Shown here: in pieces, positions 1 through 8,840 of the stretch
How the letters are laid out: each line of letters opens with the position of its first letter
Numbering within the stretch: position 1 is the first letter of the stretch
Source of the DNA: Microbacterium trichothecenolyticum
Lineage (GTDB): Bacteria; Actinomycetota; Actinomycetes; Actinomycetales; Microbacteriaceae
Length of the DNA: 64,000 nt
Direction of reading: 5' to 3'
Assembly (NCBI RefSeq): GCF_030818955.1
Contig: NZ_JAUTBF010000001.1
Coordinates: 558,001-622,000 of the forward strand
Program-made: the position numbers and the translations under genes
The notes under the pieces: model-generated
What the model was told of the DNA's origin: nothing
Seen by the model: only the letters and a program-made list of their open reading frames with translations
Database searches by the model: none

Positions 1-27
1 GTCGCCGCGACCGAGCGACGCGAGCGT

Positions 28-507
28 TCAGCAGCACGGCAGCAGCACGGCGCGGGGAACCCCGCCGAGTAGGCGGAGCGGGTTGATGTACTCGCCGTCG
101 AGACGAACGCCGAAGTGCAGCGAGTGCGCGCCGGTGTGTCCCTCCGGCGAGACATGACCGACGACGGCGCCCCGGGCGACGACGTCACCGCTCGACAGCT
201 CGGTGGCCAGGGGTTCGAGGGTCGAGACGAGGCCGTTGCCGTGGTCGATCGTCACGACCGATCTGCCCGCGACCGAGCCCGCGAACGCGATGCGTCCGTC
301 CGCGGGGGCGCGGACGAGGTCGTCGACTGCGAGGTCGATGCCGCGATGGCCGGGCCCGTAAAGATGCGCGGGGGCCTCGTACGGGCGGAGGAGCTGCACG
401 GTGTCGACCGGCCACCTCCAGCCCGCATCGGCGAGCGAGTGGGGCGGGCCGGTGAGGGCGAGAATCACGGCGAGCGCGAGGGAGGGGCGAGAGAGAACGA
501 CGGGCAT
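28..507 (-). CDS. M23 family metallopeptidase, secreted
   Basis: Probable zinc peptidoglycan endopeptidase (LytM/peptidase M23) acting outside the membrane on the cell wall. The chosen ATG gives 159 residues beginning with a signal peptide (hydrophobic stretch about residues 9-20, likely cleavage after SLADA near 28). The M23 core follows: HRGID, with the zinc-ligand His54 and Asp58, and HSLHFGV near the C-terminus, the HxH motif. The open frame extends upstream to 744, but that part is Arg/Pro-rich without family similarity, so the start before the signal peptide is preferred. The gene is divergent from rpsB, an arrangement common in Microbacteriaceae. It is short and lacks extra cell-wall-binding domains. 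Confidence 0.88.
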   Translation of the reverse strand: MPVVLSRPSLALAVILALTGPPHSLADAGWRWPVDTVQLLRPYEAPAHLYGPGHRGIDLAVDDLVRAPADGRIAFAGSVAGRSVVTIDHGNGLVSTLEPLATELSSGDVVARGAVVGHVSPEGHTGAHSLHFGVRLDGEYINPLRLLGGVPRAVLLPCC

Positions 508-821
508 GCCGCAAGCCTGACGAGTCCGTCGTCGCCGCGGAGCTCGGATGTCGTGGTCGGGGGAGCGTGCACGCCGCGCATGCGGTGGGGAGGAGTGGTC
601 CTGTATGCTGGTCATCGCATCCCGCATGTCGGGATGACTCCGCGTGCCCAGAGCGCAACGCTCCGTCCCTCGGGTCGGCGCATCGCGCGGCATCCACACC
701 CCCTGGTCCTCCGCTTCGGCGGATGGCGGGTGTGCGCCGGGCACCAGGCTCGTCAGGCGAACCGTCTGGCGCGAACAACCACAACCACGGCGCGAAAGCG
801 CCCAGAAACAGGAGTACGACC
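508..821. other. intergenic region: divergent promoters and rpsB leader
   Basis: This 314-nt stretch lies between the M23 peptidase and rpsB and holds no convincing gene. It contains a TATGCT -10-like element at 604-609, followed at 618-636 by a small hairpin with arms CATCCCG and CGGGATG that would sit near the 5' end of an rpsB transcript. The remaining roughly 185 nt would be a long 5' leader. Such leaders of rpsB are autoregulated by S2 in some bacteria, but I recognise no known leader motif here. Confidence 0.5.
604..609 (+). promoter_or_regulatory. candidate -10 element for rpsB-tsf
   Basis: TATGCT matches the actinobacterial -10 pattern TANNNT. No clear -35 is visible. It would give a leader of about 205 nt before rpsB. 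Confidence 0.35.
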
Positions 822-1715
822 ATGGCCGTCGTCACCATCCGCCAGCTGCTCGACAGCGGCGTTCACTTCGGACACCAGACCCGCCGGTGGAACCCGAAAG
901 TCAAGCGCTTCATTCTCACCGAGCGCAGCGGCATCCACATCATCGACCTGCAGCAGTCGCTCGGCTACATCGACAAGGCGTACGAGTTCGTCAAGGAGAC
1001 CGTCGCGCACGGCGGCACCATCCTCTTCGTCGGCACCAAGAAGCAGGCGCAGGAAGTCCTCGCCGAGCAGGCGACCCGCGTGGGCCAGCCCTACGTCAAC
1101 CAGCGCTGGCTCGGTGGCCTCCTCACCAACTTCCAGACGGTGTCCAAGCGCCTCGCCCGCATGAAGGAGCTCGAGGAGCTCGACTACGAGAACCCGGCCG
1201 AGAGCGGCTTCACCAAGAAGGAGCTGCTGCTGAAGAAGCGCGAGCTCGACAAGCTGCACAAGTCGCTCGGTGGTATCCGCAACCTGCAGAAGACCCCCTC
1301 GGCGATCTGGGTCGTCGACGCCAAGCGCGAGCACCTCGCGGTCGACGAGGCCAAGAAGCTCGGCATCCCCGTGATCGGCATCCTCGACACCAACGCCGAC
1401 CCCGACGAGTTCCAGTACCCGATCCCCGGCAACGACGACGCGATCCGCTCGGTGAGCCTGCTCACGCGCATCATCGCCGACGCCGCCGCCGAGGGCCTGA
1501 TCCAGCGTCACCAGCCCGCGGGCGAGGCCGAGGCCGCCGAGCCGCTGGCCGAGTGGGAGCGCGAGCTGCTCGAGACGGGCGCCGAGACCACCGAGGCTGC
1601 GACCGAGTCGACCGCAGACGCCGCCGGTGCCGAGGCACACGACGAGGCCGTCGCCGCCGCGTCGGGCGAGACCGCGACCGAGGTCGCCGACGCCGAGGCC
1701 GCCGACAGCAAGTAA
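822..1715 (+). CDS. rpsB: 30S ribosomal protein S2
   Basis: Structural protein of the small ribosomal subunit, needed for translation. The ATG at 822 is preceded by AGGAG at 810-814. The N-terminus [19 protein letters not shown] is the classic S2 signature, and [19 protein letters not shown] later in the protein is also typical. At 297 residues it is longer than the roughly 250-residue core; the last 60 or so residues form an Ala/Glu/Asp-rich, probably disordered acidic tail, common in actinobacterial S2. It is followed after 141 nt by tsf, the usual rpsB-tsf pair. Confidence 0.98.
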   Translation: MAVVTIRQLLDSGVHFGHQTRRWNPKVKRFILTERSGIHIIDLQQSLGYIDKAYEFVKETVAHGGTILFVGTKKQAQEVLAEQATRVGQPYVNQRWLGGLLTNFQTVSKRLARMKELEELDYENPAESGFTKKELLLKKRELDKLHKSLGGIRNLQKTPSAIWVVDAKREHLAVDEAKKLGIPVIGILDTNADPDEFQYPIPGNDDAIRSVSLLTRIIADAAAEGLIQRHQPAGEAEAAEPLAEWERELLETGAETTEAATESTADAAGAEAHDEAVAAASGETATEVADAEAADSK

Positions 1716-1856
1716 GCCGCGAGGCCGCCGCGTCACCGCGGCGCCACCCGCACAGGCTACGATCCGGCGGGGTCGTGCCCGCCTCCTCCGCGGAGGACGG
1801 CGACACGGCCCCGCCGGGCTCACATTCAGAACCACACGACAAGGAGACGCCACACC

Positions 1857-2684
1857 ATGGCAAACTTCACGATCGCCGACATCAAGGCGCTGCGCGAGCA
1901 GCTCGGCACCGGCATGGTCGACACCAAGAAGGCGCTCGAAGAGGCTGACGGCGACGTCGAGAAGGCCGTCGAGATCCTGCGCCTCAAGGGCGCCAAGGGC
2001 AACGCCAAGCGCGCCGACCGCTCCACCAGCGAGGGCCTCGTGGTCGCTCGCGAGAACGACGGCTCCGTGACGCTTCTCGAGCTCGCCTGCGAGACCGACT
2101 TCGTCGCCAAGAACGAGCGCTTCATCGCTCTCGCCGAGAAGGTCGTCGACGCCGCTGCCGCCGCCGGTGCCGACTCCGTCGAGGCCGCCCTTTCCGCCGA
2201 CGCCGGTGGCCAGAGCGTCGAGCAGCTCATCTCCGACGAAGCCGCCATCATCGGCGAGAAGGTCGAACTGCGTCGCGTGCGCACCATCTCGGGCGAGAAG
2301 TTCGAGGTCTACCTGCACAAGACCAGCAAGGACCTGCCCCCGCAGGTCGGCGTGGTGCTCGCCTACACCGGTGACGACGCCGAGACCGCTCGCTCCATCG
2401 CGCAGCACATCTCGTTCGCCAACCCCTCGTACCTCACCCGCGACGCCGTGCCCGAGGCCGACGTCGAGAAGGAGCGCGAGATCGTCACCGAGATCTCCCG
2501 CAACGAGGGCAAGCCCGAGGCTGCCCTGCCGAAGATCGTCGAGGGCCGCGTCAACGCCTTCTTCAAGCAGGTCGCCCTGCTCGACCAGGACTACGCGAAG
2601 GACAACAAGCTGTCCGTCGCCAAGGTCGCGTCCGACGCCGGTCTCACCCTGACCGACTTCGCCCGCTTCAAGGTCGGCGCGTAA
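1857..2684 (+). CDS. tsf: translation elongation factor Ts
   Basis: Guanine-nucleotide exchange factor that regenerates EF-Tu-GTP in the cytoplasm. It has 275 residues, the normal length. The N-terminal UBA-like region contains LREQLGTGMVDTKKALEEA, and the signature CETDFVAKNERF lies around residue 80. The ATG has a strong Shine-Dalgarno, AAGGAG at 1841-1846. It sits downstream of rpsB, probably co-transcribed, and ends at a strong hairpin terminator at 2694-2728. Confidence 0.98.
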   Translation: MANFTIADIKALREQLGTGMVDTKKALEEADGDVEKAVEILRLKGAKGNAKRADRSTSEGLVVARENDGSVTLLELACETDFVAKNERFIALAEKVVDAAAAAGADSVEAALSADAGGQSVEQLISDEAAIIGEKVELRRVRTISGEKFEVYLHKTSKDLPPQVGVVLAYTGDDAETARSIAQHISFANPSYLTRDAVPEADVEKEREIVTEISRNEGKPEAALPKIVEGRVNAFFKQVALLDQDYAKDNKLSVAKVASDAGLTLTDFARFKVGA

Positions 2685-2693
2685 GCAATCGTG

Positions 2694-2728
2694 AAAGGCC
2701 CGGGATGCCAAGGCATCCCGGGCCTTTT
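2694..2728 (+). terminator. rho-independent terminator after tsf
   Basis: A nearly perfect hairpin with arms AAAGGCCCGGGATGCC and GGCATCCCGGGCCTTTT and a 2-nt loop, ending in a T-run. The stem centre is an inverted pair of the heptamer GGATGCC/GGCATCC. Confidence 0.93.
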
Positions 2729-2836
2729 CCCTGCCCACCGACCCCGCCTGTCGGTGCTGCCCGCGCCGCCGGTGCACGGCCGTATCGCTGGCGGGGAGGG
2801 GCGGGATAGTTTGTTCAGAACGAGAGGACACCACAC

Positions 2837-3556
2837 GTGATCGATGAAGCCACCAAGCGCCGCCGCGTCCTGTTGAAGTTGTCGGGGGAGGCGTTCGGAG
2901 GAGGCCAACTCGGCGTGAACCCCGACGTCGTCAGCCAGATCGCCCGTGAGATCGCCGAGGCGGTGGATCGCGTCGAGATCGCGATCGTCGTGGGCGGCGG
3001 GAATTTCTTCCGCGGGGCCGAGCTGAGCCAGCGGGGAATGGACCGGGGGCGTGCCGACTACATGGGCATGCTGGGCACGGTCATGAACTCCCTGGCCCTG
3101 CAGGACTTCCTCGAGCAGGCCGGTGCGGCCACGCGCGTGCAGTCCGCCATCTCGATGACCCAGGTCGCCGAGCCCTACATTCCGCGCCGCGCCGTGCGCC
3201 ACCTCGAAAAGGGCCGCGTCGTCATCTTCGGGGCGGGTGCGGGCCTGCCGTACTTCTCGACCGACACCGTCGCTGCGCAGCGGGCTCTCGAAATCGGCGC
3301 CACCGAGGTGCTCGTGGCCAAGAACGGCGTCGACGGCGTCTACACGGCCGACCCGCGCGTGGATCCGACGGCGACCAAGTTGGACCACCTCACCTATAAC
3401 GACGCTCTGCAGAAGGGGCTGAAGGTGGTGGATTCCACCGCGTTCAGCCTGTGCATGGACAACGGCATCGACATGCGCGTGTTCGGGATGGAGCCGGCCG
3501 GCAACGTCACCCAGGCGCTGCTCGGCGAGACGATGGGCACCCTCGTCACCGCGTGA
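2837..3556 (+). CDS. pyrH: UMP kinase
   Basis: Amino-acid-kinase-fold enzyme phosphorylating UMP to UDP in pyrimidine nucleotide synthesis. At 239 residues the length is normal. [11 protein letters not shown] near residue 13 and VGGGNFFRG near residue 55 are the phosphate-binding motifs, and [12 protein letters not shown] is the conserved C-lobe segment. The start is GTG at 2837 with a GAGAGGA-like Shine-Dalgarno just upstream. A TAGTTT element at 2807-2812 may be its -10 box. It stands as its own unit between the tsf terminator and a hairpin before frr. Confidence 0.97.
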   Translation: MIDEATKRRRVLLKLSGEAFGGGQLGVNPDVVSQIAREIAEAVDRVEIAIVVGGGNFFRGAELSQRGMDRGRADYMGMLGTVMNSLALQDFLEQAGAATRVQSAISMTQVAEPYIPRRAVRHLEKGRVVIFGAGAGLPYFSTDTVAAQRALEIGATEVLVAKNGVDGVYTADPRVDPTATKLDHLTYNDALQKGLKVVDSTAFSLCMDNGIDMRVFGMEPAGNVTQALLGETMGTLVTA

Positions 3557-3562
3557 CGCGCC

Positions 3563-3590
3563 GTGCGGGCCCGGGGAGCCGGGCCCGCAC
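3563..3590 (+). terminator. hairpin terminator after pyrH
   Basis: A perfect 12-bp GC-rich stem (GTGCGGGCCCGG paired with CCGGGCCCGCAC) and a 4-nt loop, 7 nt after the pyrH stop and immediately before the frr -10 element. There is no T-run. Confidence 0.7.
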
Positions 3591-3595
3591 GCGGC

Positions 3596-3601
3596 TAGAC
3601 T
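3596..3601 (+). promoter_or_regulatory. -10 element for frr-cdsA
   Basis: TAGACT, the recurrent -10 word of this window, lies 30 nt before the frr GTG and just after the pyrH hairpin. Transcription from it would give a short leader that contains the ATGGAG ribosome-binding site. Confidence 0.6.
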
Positions 3602-3631
3602 GAGACGTCAGTTCCAACGAATGGAGTCACC

Positions 3632-4186
3632 GTGATCGCCGATGTCCTCGCCGATGCCGGAGCGCGCATGGATCGCGCCGTGGAGGCCGCCAAGGAGGAC
3701 TTCGCGACCGTCCGCACCGGGCGCGCGAACCCCCAGATGTTCCAGAAGGTCCTCGTCGACTATTACGGTTCGCCCACCCCTCTGGCCCAGCTCGCGTCGC
3801 TGAACAACCCCGAGGCACGCACGCTCGTCATCAACCCCTACGACAAGTCCGCGTTGAAGGCCATCGAGCAGGCCATCCGCGACATGCCGAACCTCGGCGT
3901 CAACCCGACGAACGACGGCACGATCGTGCGTGTGACCATGCCGGAGCTCACGCAGGACCGCCGCAAGGAGTACGTCAAGATCGTGCGCGGTAAGGGCGAA
4001 GACGCCAAGGTGCAGGTGCGCAACCTGCGCCGCAAGGCCAAGGACGACCTCGACGCTCTGAAGAGCGAGGTCGGCGAAGACGAACTGGTACGCGCCGAGA
4101 AAGAGCTCGACGTCGTCACGCGCACGCACGTCGACCTGATCGACGAGGCACTCAAGCGCAAAGAGGCCGAGCTCCTCGAGGTCTGA
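3632..4186 (+). CDS. frr: ribosome recycling factor
   Basis: Splits post-termination ribosomes together with EF-G. At 184 residues it has almost exactly the family length. The typical motifs are [20 protein letters not shown] near residue 30, [15 protein letters not shown] in the middle and [25 protein letters not shown] further on. The start is GTG at 3632, with ATGGAG about 7 nt upstream. It is followed after 4 nt by cdsA, so the two are probably one transcript. Confidence 0.97.
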   Translation: MIADVLADAGARMDRAVEAAKEDFATVRTGRANPQMFQKVLVDYYGSPTPLAQLASLNNPEARTLVINPYDKSALKAIEQAIRDMPNLGVNPTNDGTIVRVTMPELTQDRRKEYVKIVRGKGEDAKVQVRNLRRKAKDDLDALKSEVGEDELVRAEKELDVVTRTHVDLIDEALKRKEAELLEV

Positions 4187-4190
4187 GTCG

Positions 4191-5240
4191 ATGACCGATG
4201 CCCCCGAGACCGGCGATGCCGAACCGGTCGCACCCAGCGGTTCGCGCCGTGGCGATGCGGCGCGCCGGTCGCCGGTCACCGGCGAGGGCGTGACGGCCAT
4301 CGAATCGCAGCTGCGCGCCATGCGCACGGATGCCGAGCAGCACATCGCCCAGGCGAGGGCGGAGTTCGATCAGGCCAACGAGCGATTGAAGCAGCGCACC
4401 GGTCGTGACCTCATCGTCGCCACGCTCATCGGCGTCGGTATCGGTGTCGTCGTGATCGCGTCGCTGGTCTTCGTCAAGTGGCTCTTCGTGCTGTTCGCCG
4501 CCGGCGCCATGGTGTTGGGCGTGCTGGAGCTGTCGCGCGCCCTGCAGGTGGCCGGCCGCAAGGTCGATGTCGTTCCGCAGCTGGTGATGGGGTTCCTGCT
4601 GTTGCTCAGCGGGTTCTTCCTCGGTGCGTGGGTGCACTGGGCCGCGTCGCTCGTCGCCGTCGCCGTCGTCGTGATCTGGCGCCTCACGGCGCAGCTGTTC
4701 GCGGCCGACGGACGCGCACCCATCGAGGTCATCGGTGATGTCCTCGTCGGGGGCTTCGTGCAGGTGTACGTGCCCTTCCTGACCAGCGTCGCGTTGATCC
4801 TGCTGGCCCAGCCGCGCGGCGAGTGGTGGGTGCTGGCGTTCCTGATCCTCGCGGTGGCGGCCGACACCGGCGCGTACGTGTCGGGATTGACGTTCGGCCG
4901 GGGCGGACGGCATCCGATGGCACCCCGCATCAGCCCCAAGAAGACCTGGGAGGGGTTCGCGGGAGCATGTGTGGCGGCCCTCGTCGCCGGAGGACTCCTC
5001 GCGGTCTTCATGCTGCAGGTGCCGTGGTGGGCAGGTCTGATCTTCGGCGCCGTGGTGCTTGCGACGGCCACGGTGGGCGATCTCGGCGAGTCGATGGTCA
5101 AGCGCGATCTCGGCATCAAAGACATGAGCTCGTGGTTGCCCGGCCACGGCGGTGTTCTCGACCGCCTCGACTCCATCCTGCCGTCGGCCACGGCCGCCCT
5201 CGTGATGTTCTACCTTCTCGCCCCGTTGGGAGTGTCATGA
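4191..5240 (+). CDS. cdsA: phosphatidate cytidylyltransferase (CDP-diglyceride synthase)
   Basis: Integral membrane enzyme making CDP-diacylglycerol from phosphatidate and CTP for phospholipid synthesis. It has 349 residues: a charged cytoplasmic N-terminus of about 70 residues, then seven to eight hydrophobic segments. The family signature is clear near the C-terminus, in GESMVKRDLGIKDMSSWLPG and HGGVLDRLDS. The ATG at 4191 lies 4 nt after frr. The stop overlaps the ATG of the next gene (ATGA), implying translational coupling. The N-terminal extension is longer than in E. coli but usual for actinobacteria. Confidence 0.95.
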   Translation: MTDAPETGDAEPVAPSGSRRGDAARRSPVTGEGVTAIESQLRAMRTDAEQHIAQARAEFDQANERLKQRTGRDLIVATLIGVGIGVVVIASLVFVKWLFVLFAAGAMVLGVLELSRALQVAGRKVDVVPQLVMGFLLLLSGFFLGAWVHWAASLVAVAVVVIWRLTAQLFAADGRAPIEVIGDVLVGGFVQVYVPFLTSVALILLAQPRGEWWVLAFLILAVAADTGAYVSGLTFGRGGRHPMAPRISPKKTWEGFAGACVAALVAGGLLAVFMLQVPWWAGLIFGAVVLATATVGDLGESMVKRDLGIKDMSSWLPGHGGVLDRLDSILPSATAALVMFYLLAPLGVS

Positions 5241-5812
5241 CCGAGACCCCGATCCATGATCGTGTGAGCGCCACGCCGTTTCCCGCGGCGTCCGGCCGTT
5301 CGAAGGGATACGAGAAGCGCGCTGTCGACGCGTTCCTCGCGCAGGCCCGCGAGGCGTTCGAGGCCGATGACGCCGGTGTGCTGCGATCGTCCGAAGTGCG
5401 GGCCGCGGCCTTCCCGCTCGTGCGCGGTGGATATGCCGTCGCGCCCGTCGACGCGGCGCTCGGGCGCGTCGAAGACGCCTTCGCCGCGCGCGAGCGCGAG
5501 TACGCGCTCTCGCGATTGGGGGCGCGGGCATGGGTCGCCGAAACCCGCGACACCGCCCAGGTCGTGCTCGACCGGCTCGGCCGTCCGCGCGGCCACCGCT
5601 TCGATCGGGTGGGACTCCTGCACTACGGCTATCGGGTCGACGAGGTCGACATCGTGGCCGATCGCGTGTCGCGTTACCTCGCCGCCGGCGACCCGGTGAC
5701 TCCCGAGCAGGTGCGCGCGGTGGCCTTCCGCATGCAGCGCGGGGGCTACCGCGAGACGCAGGTCGATGCCGTGCTCGACGCGGTCATCGAGGTCATGCTC
5801 GCTGTCGGATGA
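5237..5812 (+). CDS. DivIVA-like domain-containing protein
   Basis: A 191-residue cytoplasmic protein made of repeats resembling the short DivIVA-like motif: a Phe-Pro pair, then GY, then VD and a hydrophobic pair. The three units are FPAASGRSKGYEKRAVDAFL, a copy around FPLVRGGYAVAPVDAAL, and one around FRMQRGGYRETQVDAVL. Such proteins are common in actinobacteria and are thought to bind at curved membrane or septal sites, but no enzymatic role is evident. The start overlaps the cdsA stop. The open frame continues upstream to 4823, but that part is a cdsA shadow. The exact role is unknown. Confidence 0.8.
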   Translation: MTETPIHDRVSATPFPAASGRSKGYEKRAVDAFLAQAREAFEADDAGVLRSSEVRAAAFPLVRGGYAVAPVDAALGRVEDAFAAREREYALSRLGARAWVAETRDTAQVVLDRLGRPRGHRFDRVGLLHYGYRVDEVDIVADRVSRYLAAGDPVTPEQVRAVAFRMQRGGYRETQVDAVLDAVIEVMLAVG

Positions 5813-5845
5813 CCCGCACGCGTGGCACGGCCCGGTGCGCATCGG

Positions 5846-5851
5846 TAGACT
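5846..5851 (+). promoter_or_regulatory. -10 element upstream of the transglycosylase-like gene
   Basis: TAGACT 10 nt before the GTG at 5862. It lies beyond the stop of the DivIVA-like gene and supports both a separate promoter and the choice of this GTG with a very short or absent leader. Confidence 0.6.
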
Positions 5852-5861
5852 CGTCGACACT

Positions 5862-6569
5862 GTGACTGCCGGTTCTGAGCTCTCGCGCGCAACGTCGTCC
5901 CGCGCCGCCCGTCGGGGCGGCACCTCGCTCGACGTCGTTCCCCCCGTGCTGCCGCGTCGTTCCGCGCCGCGATGGTCGCGCCGCCGTGGTGTGGTCGGCG
6001 TGTTCGCCGGGTGCGCCGTCGTGCTGTTCGCGGGCGCGTACGTCGGCCCGATGGGGGCTGCGCTGACGCCCGCGCAGGCCAAGGAGCCTCGCACGGTGAC
6101 TCTCTACGCCGAGGGACTCGACGACACGCAGGCGGTCTCGACGACCGGTGAGAAGCAGGTCCCCGTGCTGGATCGCTCGAGCTACAACGTGTACGTCAAA
6201 CCCAAGCCGACCCCCACCCCCACGCCGACGCGTTCGTCGGACTCCTCGGGTTCCTCGGCCGTCGACTCGGGTCCCCTGTACTACTCGGGAGGCGGAGCCC
6301 CGGGCGAATGGATGGCGGCGGCGGGAATCTCCGACGCCGACATGGGATACGTCGACTACATCGTCAGCCGCGAGAGCGGGTGGAACCCGAACGCGACGAA
6401 CCGGTCGTCAGGGGCGTGCGGTCTCGTCCAAGCGCTGCCGTGCAGCAAGGTGCCCGGCAACGGCTACGACCCCGTCGACAACCTGCGTTGGGCCACCGGC
6501 TACGCCACGGGCCGATACGGCAGCTGGGCCGGCGCCTACGCGTTTTGGACCAGTAACCACTGGTGGTGA
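5862..6569 (+). CDS. secreted lytic-transglycosylase-like protein
   Basis: Predicted exported murein-acting protein of 235 residues. It has an Arg-rich N-terminus, a single membrane/signal segment (VVGVFAGCAVVLFAGAYVGP, around residues 44-63), then a Pro/Thr/Ser linker (PKPTPTPTPT). The C-terminal SLT-like domain includes IVSRESGWNPNATN with the candidate catalytic Glu, ACGLVQALPCSKV with two Cys that could form a disulfide, and a Trp-rich end. This resembles the resuscitation/aggregation-promoting SLT domains of actinobacteria. The start is GTG at 5862, supported by TAGACT just upstream; the open frame to 5766 lies inside the previous gene. Confidence 0.82.
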   Translation: MTAGSELSRATSSRAARRGGTSLDVVPPVLPRRSAPRWSRRRGVVGVFAGCAVVLFAGAYVGPMGAALTPAQAKEPRTVTLYAEGLDDTQAVSTTGEKQVPVLDRSSYNVYVKPKPTPTPTPTRSSDSSGSSAVDSGPLYYSGGGAPGEWMAAAGISDADMGYVDYIVSRESGWNPNATNRSSGACGLVQALPCSKVPGNGYDPVDNLRWATGYATGRYGSWAGAYAFWTSNHWW

Positions 6570-6578
6570 GCGGCATCC

Positions 6579-6866
6579 ATGCCCCGCTCCCGTAAGCGTC
6601 GCCCCGATCCCGATCGCGGCAATGCCTCACTCGACCGCCTGATCGCCGGGTGGAGGCGCAGCGAGGTCAAGCGCGGCGTCGAGTACACCGTGCAGCCCCT
6701 GTCCGCGGCGCAGGCGCAGAAGGATTACCTGTGCCCGGGTTGCGGCCGCACCGTCGCCGCCGGCACGGCTCACCTCGTCGTGTGGCGGGCCGACGGTGTT
6801 CTGGGTGACGCCGCCGACCTGGCCGCTCGACGGCACTGGCACACCCACTGTTGGAGGATCGCCTGA
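6579..6866 (+). CDS. small conserved protein with CxxC...HxxxC cluster
   Basis: A 95-residue basic protein of unknown function, of a kind conserved in actinobacteria. Residues around 50 hold YLCPGCGRTV, and the C-terminus has HWHTHCWRIA, so Cys, Cys, His and Cys could bind zinc as in a ribbon. The N-terminus is Arg/Lys-rich (MPRSRKRRPDPDRG). It starts 9 nt after the transglycosylase-like gene and its stop overlaps the next gene's ATG, so it is likely part of one operon with the alpha/beta hydrolase. No enzymatic motif was seen. Confidence 0.75.
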   Translation: MPRSRKRRPDPDRGNASLDRLIAGWRRSEVKRGVEYTVQPLSAAQAQKDYLCPGCGRTVAAGTAHLVVWRADGVLGDAADLAARRHWHTHCWRIA

Positions 6867-7588
6867 TGGAGATTCGCGGACCCGTCCTGCTGCCCGCGCG
6901 GCGCGAAGACATCGAGCTGCGCACGGTCGATGAGCTCACGCTCGTCGGCGAGCTGGCTCTTCCTCTAGAGCGCGAGCCCGTCGCCACGCTCGTGACGCTG
7001 CATCCGCTGCCGACCGCCGGCGGGTTCATGGACTCGCACATTCTGCGCAAGGCCGCGGGCCGCCTCCCGGCCCTCGCCGATCTGGCGGTGCTCCGATTCA
7101 ACACGCGCGGCACGACGTCGCCGCGCGGTACGAGTGAGGGCGCTTTCGACGGGGGAGCGAACGAGGCGTTCGACGTCGCCGCGGCGGTCGACTTCGTGCG
7201 CGAGCGTGGCCTTCCCCGGCCGTGGCTGGTCGGGTGGTCGTTCGGCACGGAACTCGCCCTCAAGTACGGCCGCGACCACGACATCGAAGGCGTCATCCTG
7301 CTCTCGCCCCCGTTGCACCGCGCGACGGCCGACGATGTGGCCGCCTGGGCGGCGGACGAGCGCCGCATGGTGGTGCTCGTCCCGGAGTTCGACGACTACC
7401 TCCGCCCCGAAGAGGCACGTGAGCGCTTCGCGTCGGTCGCGCATGCCACCCTCATCGCGGTCGACGGAGGCAAGCACCTGTGGGTGGGCGAGACGCAGAC
7501 ACGACGTGTTCTGACCGAGATCGTTGCGGCGGTGAACCCCGACGCGTTGCCTCTGCCCACCGAGTGGGATGGCGACCTCGCGGGCTGA
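6866..7588 (+). CDS. alpha/beta hydrolase
   Basis: A 240-residue protein with the alpha/beta-hydrolase layout. TLHPLPTAGG forms an oxyanion-loop region, and LVGWSFGTELAL carries a G-W-S-F-G nucleophile elbow. Acidic residues follow in VLVPEFDDYLRPEEA, and VDGGKHLWVGE near the C-terminus supplies the catalytic His. It is close in style to small serine hydrolases; the substrate is unknown. The ATG at 6866 overlaps the previous stop (TGATG) and has GGAGG at 6853-6857, so it is preferred to the in-frame TTG at 6851. It ends 2 nt from the convergent permease gene. Confidence 0.85.
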   Translation: MEIRGPVLLPARREDIELRTVDELTLVGELALPLEREPVATLVTLHPLPTAGGFMDSHILRKAAGRLPALADLAVLRFNTRGTTSPRGTSEGAFDGGANEAFDVAAAVDFVRERGLPRPWLVGWSFGTELALKYGRDHDIEGVILLSPPLHRATADDVAAWAADERRMVVLVPEFDDYLRPEEARERFASVAHATLIAVDGGKHLWVGETQTRRVLTEIVAAVNPDALPLPTEWDGDLAG

Positions 7589-7590
7589 TG

Positions 7591-8664
7591 TCAGCGCTCG
7601 TTCTGCCGCGGGATGATCACTTCGCGGTAGATGATGAGGATGCTCGCCGCCACCGGGATGGCGATGAGGGCCCCCAGCAGGTTCAGCAGCGCGCCGCCGG
7701 CGAGAGCCGAGATGACGACGACGGAGCCGGGCACCGAGACCGCGCGGTTCATGATGCGCGGCGAGATGACGTACGCCTCGATCTGCATGTACACGAGGTA
7801 GTAGATCAGGGCGATCAGCGCGATCGTGGGCGAGCCCAGGCCCGGGATCAGGCACAGGAGCACGATGATCGTCGAACCGGTCAGCGTACCCACCAGCGGG
7901 ATGAGCGAGAAGAAGAACGCGATCACGGCGAGCACCGCCGGGAAGGGCGCGTTGATGATCGACAGGAAGATCGCACTCAGCACGCCGTTGATCACGCCGA
8001 GGCTCACCTGCCCCATGACGTAGTACCCGACGGAGTCGGTGATCTTCTCGGCCAGCTCGATGAAACGTGCGCGTTTCGAGGCGGGTACGAGCTGATACAC
8101 GGCTGATTTGAGCGAGGGCGTGGATGCCGTGAAGTAGATCGTGAGGATGAGCACGATGAACGCGCCGCCCACGCCGGCCGCCACCGCGCCGCCGATGGTG
8201 AGGAGGCTGTTGCCGACCATGGTCGATATCGAGCCGACGTCGAGCGTGCTCACCCACTGCTGTACGCCCGCCCAGACCTCGTCGAGGCGGAGCCACGGGA
8301 GTGTCTCGGACACCCAGGTCTGCACCTGGACGACGACTTCGTTCCAGCGTGCGGGCTGGAGCAGTTGCTCGACCTGGACGACGAGCTGTGTGATCTGGCC
8401 GACGATGATCGGGACGACCATGACGATGATTCCCGCGAAGACGCCGAGCACGGCGAGGATGGTGATGAGCACGGCCGCCCACCGGGGGAGACCTCGCTTC
8501 TCGAGGAACGAGACAACGGGGTCGAGCCCCAGCGAGAGGAAGAGCGCCGTGCCGACGTACAGCAGGATCGTGGAGAGGTTCTGGACGCTGCCGATCAGCA
8601 GCAGTCCGACGCCGACTCCGAGGGTTGCCAGGAGTGCGACCTGGAAGGGGTTATGGATCTTCAT
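7591..8664 (-). CDS. AI-2E family transporter (UPF0118-type permease)
   Basis: A 357-residue integral membrane protein with about eight hydrophobic segments. These include paired N-terminal helices, a long polar stretch in the middle (WNEVVVQVQTWVSETLPWL) and the conserved C-terminal segments IPLVGTLTGSTIIVL and YVISPRIMNRAVSVPG. The family ranges from autoinducer-2 exporters to Na+/H+ antiporters, so the substrate cannot be assigned. The start ATG at 8664 has a GGGAG Shine-Dalgarno 8 nt upstream; the frame continues to 8745 without membrane character and was trimmed. Confidence 0.9.
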   Translation of the reverse strand: MKIHNPFQVALLATLGVGVGLLLIGSVQNLSTILLYVGTALFLSLGLDPVVSFLEKRGLPRWAAVLITILAVLGVFAGIIVMVVPIIVGQITQLVVQVEQLLQPARWNEVVVQVQTWVSETLPWLRLDEVWAGVQQWVSTLDVGSISTMVGNSLLTIGGAVAAGVGGAFIVLILTIYFTASTPSLKSAVYQLVPASKRARFIELAEKITDSVGYYVMGQVSLGVINGVLSAIFLSIINAPFPAVLAVIAFFFSLIPLVGTLTGSTIIVLLCLIPGLGSPTIALIALIYYLVYMQIEAYVISPRIMNRAVSVPGSVVVISALAGGALLNLLGALIAIPVAASILIIYREVIIPRQNER

Positions 8665-8840
8665 GCCGAGCGACTCCCACCTCACACGGGCACGACGGCG
8701 CCCCGTGTGGTCAGGATACTGACGCCCGGCGGCGGCGGTGCGCATGACGTGCCTCGCCGCGAACTTTCAGCCGCCCTCGGCTAGTCTGAAACGTCGATTC
8801 TTCGGTGGCGCCAGTGCCGCCGGTGGGGATGGTGTGAAGC

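Noticed and set aside
508..821. Known riboswitch or S2-leader motif upstream of rpsB
   Set aside because: Only a short hairpin near the start was found; no recognised consensus.
753..2834. Long minus-strand open frame opposite rpsB-tsf
   Set aside because: A shadow frame caused by high GC; Arg/Leu/Val-rich text with no family, fully overlapping two certain genes.
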